Shown here: one piece after another, positions 5,004 through 5,321 of the stretch
Layout: each line of letters opens with the position of its first letter
Numbering within the stretch: position 1 is the stretch's first letter
From: Chitinophagaceae bacterium
GTDB taxonomy: Bacteria > Bacteroidota > Bacteroidia > Chitinophagales > Chitinophagaceae
Direction: 5' to 3'
DNA length: 5,321 bases
NCBI GenBank assembly: GCA_025963615.1
Contig: JAOQAL010000690.1
Coordinates: 1 to 5,321, forward strand
The notes under the pieces: generated by a model
Seen by the model: the letters and a program-made list of their open reading frames with translations, nothing else
Told to the model about the DNA's origin: nothing
Databases searched by the model: none
Made by a program: the position numbers and the translations under genes

Positions 5004-5321
5004 TTATTCTACTGATTGAAAACGGATTTCTTTCATGATCTGTCTATTCCCTTTAACTTTCATAAAAATGTTAGTGCGGTAATTACCATTTTTTGTGACT
5101 AATGTGCCAACGCAGAATTGGCCGCTCGGACCATCGCCTTTATGTTTTAAATCGAAGCTTTTTACCCCACTGTTACTAAAAAAATCCTTAAGTACCAGGC
5201 CAGCCTGGGCCTTGCTGTAATTATCGCTTTTATCAGGCAATGTAATTTCTACATTATCCTCAATATACCTGGATAGCTCGGATACATTACCTGATTTTAA
5301 AGCACCGATAACTTCATCAAT
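5004..5321 (-). CDS. DUF4783-like protein (5' end outside window)
   Basis: The frame is open from the right edge to a stop at 5004, giving 105 residues that begin IDEVIGALKSGNVSELSRYI. An in-frame TTG at 5240 could be mistaken for a start, but the upstream codons clearly continue the same domain. The pattern is a helix with ALKSGN, then NVEITLPDK, YSKAQAGLVLKDFFSNSGV, a strand with FDLKHKG, then GTLVTKNGNYRTNIFMK and a final strand IMKEIRFQSVE. This fits the Bacteroidota-specific DUF4783 family, small proteins probably with an NTF2/SnoaL-like fold. Members usually have an N-terminal signal peptide, which would lie in the missing 5' part. The function is unknown. Adjacency to nadC seems common in the group from memory, but the terminator between them argues against obligatory co-transcription. 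Confidence 0.82.
   Translation of the reverse strand: MDEVIGALKSGNVSELSRYIEDNVEITLPDKSDNYSKAQAGLVLKDFFSNSGVKSFDLKHKGDGPSGQFCVGTLVTKNGNYRTNIFMKVKGNRQIMKEIRFQSVE

Overview
The window looks like chromosomal DNA from a Bacteroidota bacterium, most likely of the Chitinophagaceae/Sphingobacteriia type. Four things point there: AT-rich sequence with A/T-rich leaders instead of strong Shine-Dalgarno sites; matches to the Bacteroidota -7 promoter element TAnnTTTG; a periplasmic-TPR LytS-type histidine kinase; and a DUF4783-type gene next to nadC. No decisive taxonomic marker (rRNA, ribosomal protein) is present.

Layout, left to right. (1) 1-1776, minus: a sensor histidine kinase (signal peptide, TPR-like sensor region, one membrane helix, His_kinase/HATPase core) that runs off the left edge. 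(2) 1777-2714: about 940 bases without a convincing gene. It holds a probable kinase promoter and many repeats: three copies of a CTTGACGCC-containing element (one inverted), several palindromes, a 64-base inverted repeat and a UUCG-capped hairpin. (3) 2715-3056, minus: a bacterial SUI1/eIF1-like (YciH-type) protein with a plausible promoter. (4) 3259-4056, plus: a polytopic membrane protein of unknown function with conserved-looking Asp-Glu/His-Glu motifs at helix ends. (5) 4063-4935, minus: nadC, quinolinate phosphoribosyltransferase of NAD biosynthesis, tail-to-tail with the membrane gene (6 bases between stop codons). (6) 4943-4984: a strong intrinsic terminator on the minus strand. (7) 5004 to the right edge, minus: the C-terminal 105 residues of a DUF4783-like protein.

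The genes do not form one pathway. nadC and the DUF4783-like gene point the same way, but a terminator separates them. Its T-tract also contains a perfect TAnnTTTG that ends five bases before the nadC ATG, so nadC may be transcribed on its own with almost no leader. The two most unusual parts are the repeat-rich intergenic region and the uncharacterised membrane protein. I see no CRISPR array, transposase, tRNA, rRNA or recognisable defence system. Any claim of a new system here would rest on the repeats, which more probably belong to dispersed intergenic repeat families.
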